From NCBI GenBank assembly GCA_900772685.1, contig CAAGRP010000141.1:1-7029 (forward strand): 7,029 nt of DNA, given 5' to 3'. Positions 6,739 to 7,029 of the stretch are shown here, in pieces. Origin of the DNA: Lachnospiraceae bacterium. Its GTDB lineage: Bacteria; Bacillota; Clostridia; Lachnospirales; Lachnospiraceae. A program made the translations under genes and the position numbers. The notes beneath the pieces are model-generated. The model did not search any database. It saw only the letters and a list, made by a program, of their open reading frames with translations, and was not told the DNA's origin. How positions within the stretch are numbered: the stretch's first letter is position 1; every line of letters begins with the position of its first letter.

Positions 6739-6745
6739 AGGGGAG
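6739..6745 (+). promoter_or_regulatory. Ribosome binding site that fixes the GTG start of the alcohol dehydrogenase
   Basis: AGGGGAG ends eight bases before GTG at 6754. An in-frame GTG at 6745 overlaps this SD and is rejected as a start. The 36-base gap before the gene (6718-6753) shows no terminator and no clear promoter. Confidence 0.7.
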
Positions 6746-6753
6746 TGGACAAA

Positions 6754-7029
6754 GTGAAAGCAATAGTATTTAAAAGCCGCGGTGTATGGGCATTTGAAGA
6801 CAGACCTGAACCACAGATCAAAGAAGATGATGATATGATCGTTAAAGTTCTTGCATGCAGTATTTGCGGAACGGATGTACATATCCTTGCAGATCCTCCG
6901 GGAGTTGCAGCAAATGACGGAATCATCTTAGGACATGAGTTTGTAGGTGAGGTCTTAGAGGTAGGACCCGGAGTAAGGAACTTCAAAAAGGGTGACCATC
7001 TTATCTGTGACAACAATATTCCTTGCGGA
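6754..7029 (+). CDS. Zn-dependent medium-chain alcohol/polyol dehydrogenase (3'-truncated)
   Basis: The frame runs from GTG at 6754 to the right edge without a stop, giving 92 codons of a family usually about 340-360 residues long. The N-terminus K-A-I-V-F followed by a Glu/Pro stretch is the standard opening of medium-chain dehydrogenases. CSICGTDVH (35-43) carries the catalytic zinc ligand Cys38, and GHEFVGEVLEVGPGV from 60 is the family signature with His61 and Glu62. KKGDHLI follows, and CDNNIPCG at the edge leads into the region where the structural zinc cysteines normally begin. The enzyme is cytosolic and NAD(P)-linked, oxidising a secondary alcohol on a polyol or keto-polyol. In context it could be a sorbitol/threonine-type dehydrogenase or an IolM-like second inositol dehydrogenase. 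The missing three quarters prevent a closer call. Confidence 0.9.
   Translation, partial: MKAIVFKSRGVWAFEDRPEPQIKEDDDMIVKVLACSICGTDVHILADPPGVAANDGIILGHEFVGEVLEVGPGVRNFKKGDHLICDNNIPCG

Noticed and set aside
6745..6747. Earlier in-frame GTG for the alcohol dehydrogenase
   Set aside because: It overlaps the Shine-Dalgarno AGGGGAG, and GTG at 6754 gives the standard K-A-I-V-F N-terminus with correct spacing.
6561..7016. 151-codon open frame on the minus strand across a gene junction
   Set aside because: It covers the end of one dehydrogenase and the start of the alcohol dehydrogenase, both with strong family motifs. The translation is Ser/Thr/Pro-rich with no recognisable motif.

Overview
The window is a same-strand (+) catabolic gene cluster with moderate GC, AGGAGG-type ribosome binding sites and short intergenic gaps. 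The lipoprotein leader followed by a Gly/Ser/Ala-rich linker, the gene content and the codon use suggest an anaerobic Firmicute, most likely a Lachnospiraceae member (Butyrivibrio/Roseburia-like). That assignment is inference from style; no rRNA or other marker is present.

Layout: (1) 1-747, the 3' part of a xylose-isomerase-like TIM-barrel protein resembling IolE and related keto-inositol or keto-sugar dehydratases/epimerases, cut by the left edge. (2) 810-4516, a complete CUT2-type sugar ABC importer in the order binding lipoprotein, permease, tandem-domain ATPase. A strong hairpin and a possible 15-codon leader ORF lie between the binding protein and the TTG-started permease. (3) 4531-5661 and 5689-6717, two different Gfo/Idh/MocA NAD(P)-dependent dehydrogenases. 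The first has the layout of levoglucosan dehydrogenase-like enzymes and the second looks like myo-inositol 2-dehydrogenase (IolG). (4) 6754-7029, the 5' part of a Zn-dependent medium-chain alcohol dehydrogenase, starting with GTG and cut by the right edge.

The importer would bring in a cyclic polyol or sugar (inositol, anhydrosugar or glycoside). The three oxidoreductases and the TIM-barrel enzyme would then oxidise and rearrange or dehydrate it through keto intermediates. Two readings fit. One is an inositol pathway, possibly of the Thermotoga type that uses a second Zn-dependent dehydrogenase. The other is a 3-keto-sugar pathway of the levoglucosan or glycoside type. No kinase, aldolase, regulator or hydrolase is visible, so the substrate cannot be fixed from this window.

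No CRISPR array, mobile element, tRNA, rRNA or phage gene was found. No intergenic stretch exceeds 300 bases; the longest is 104 bases (1908-2011). No convincing promoter was found, so the transcription start probably lies left of the window.
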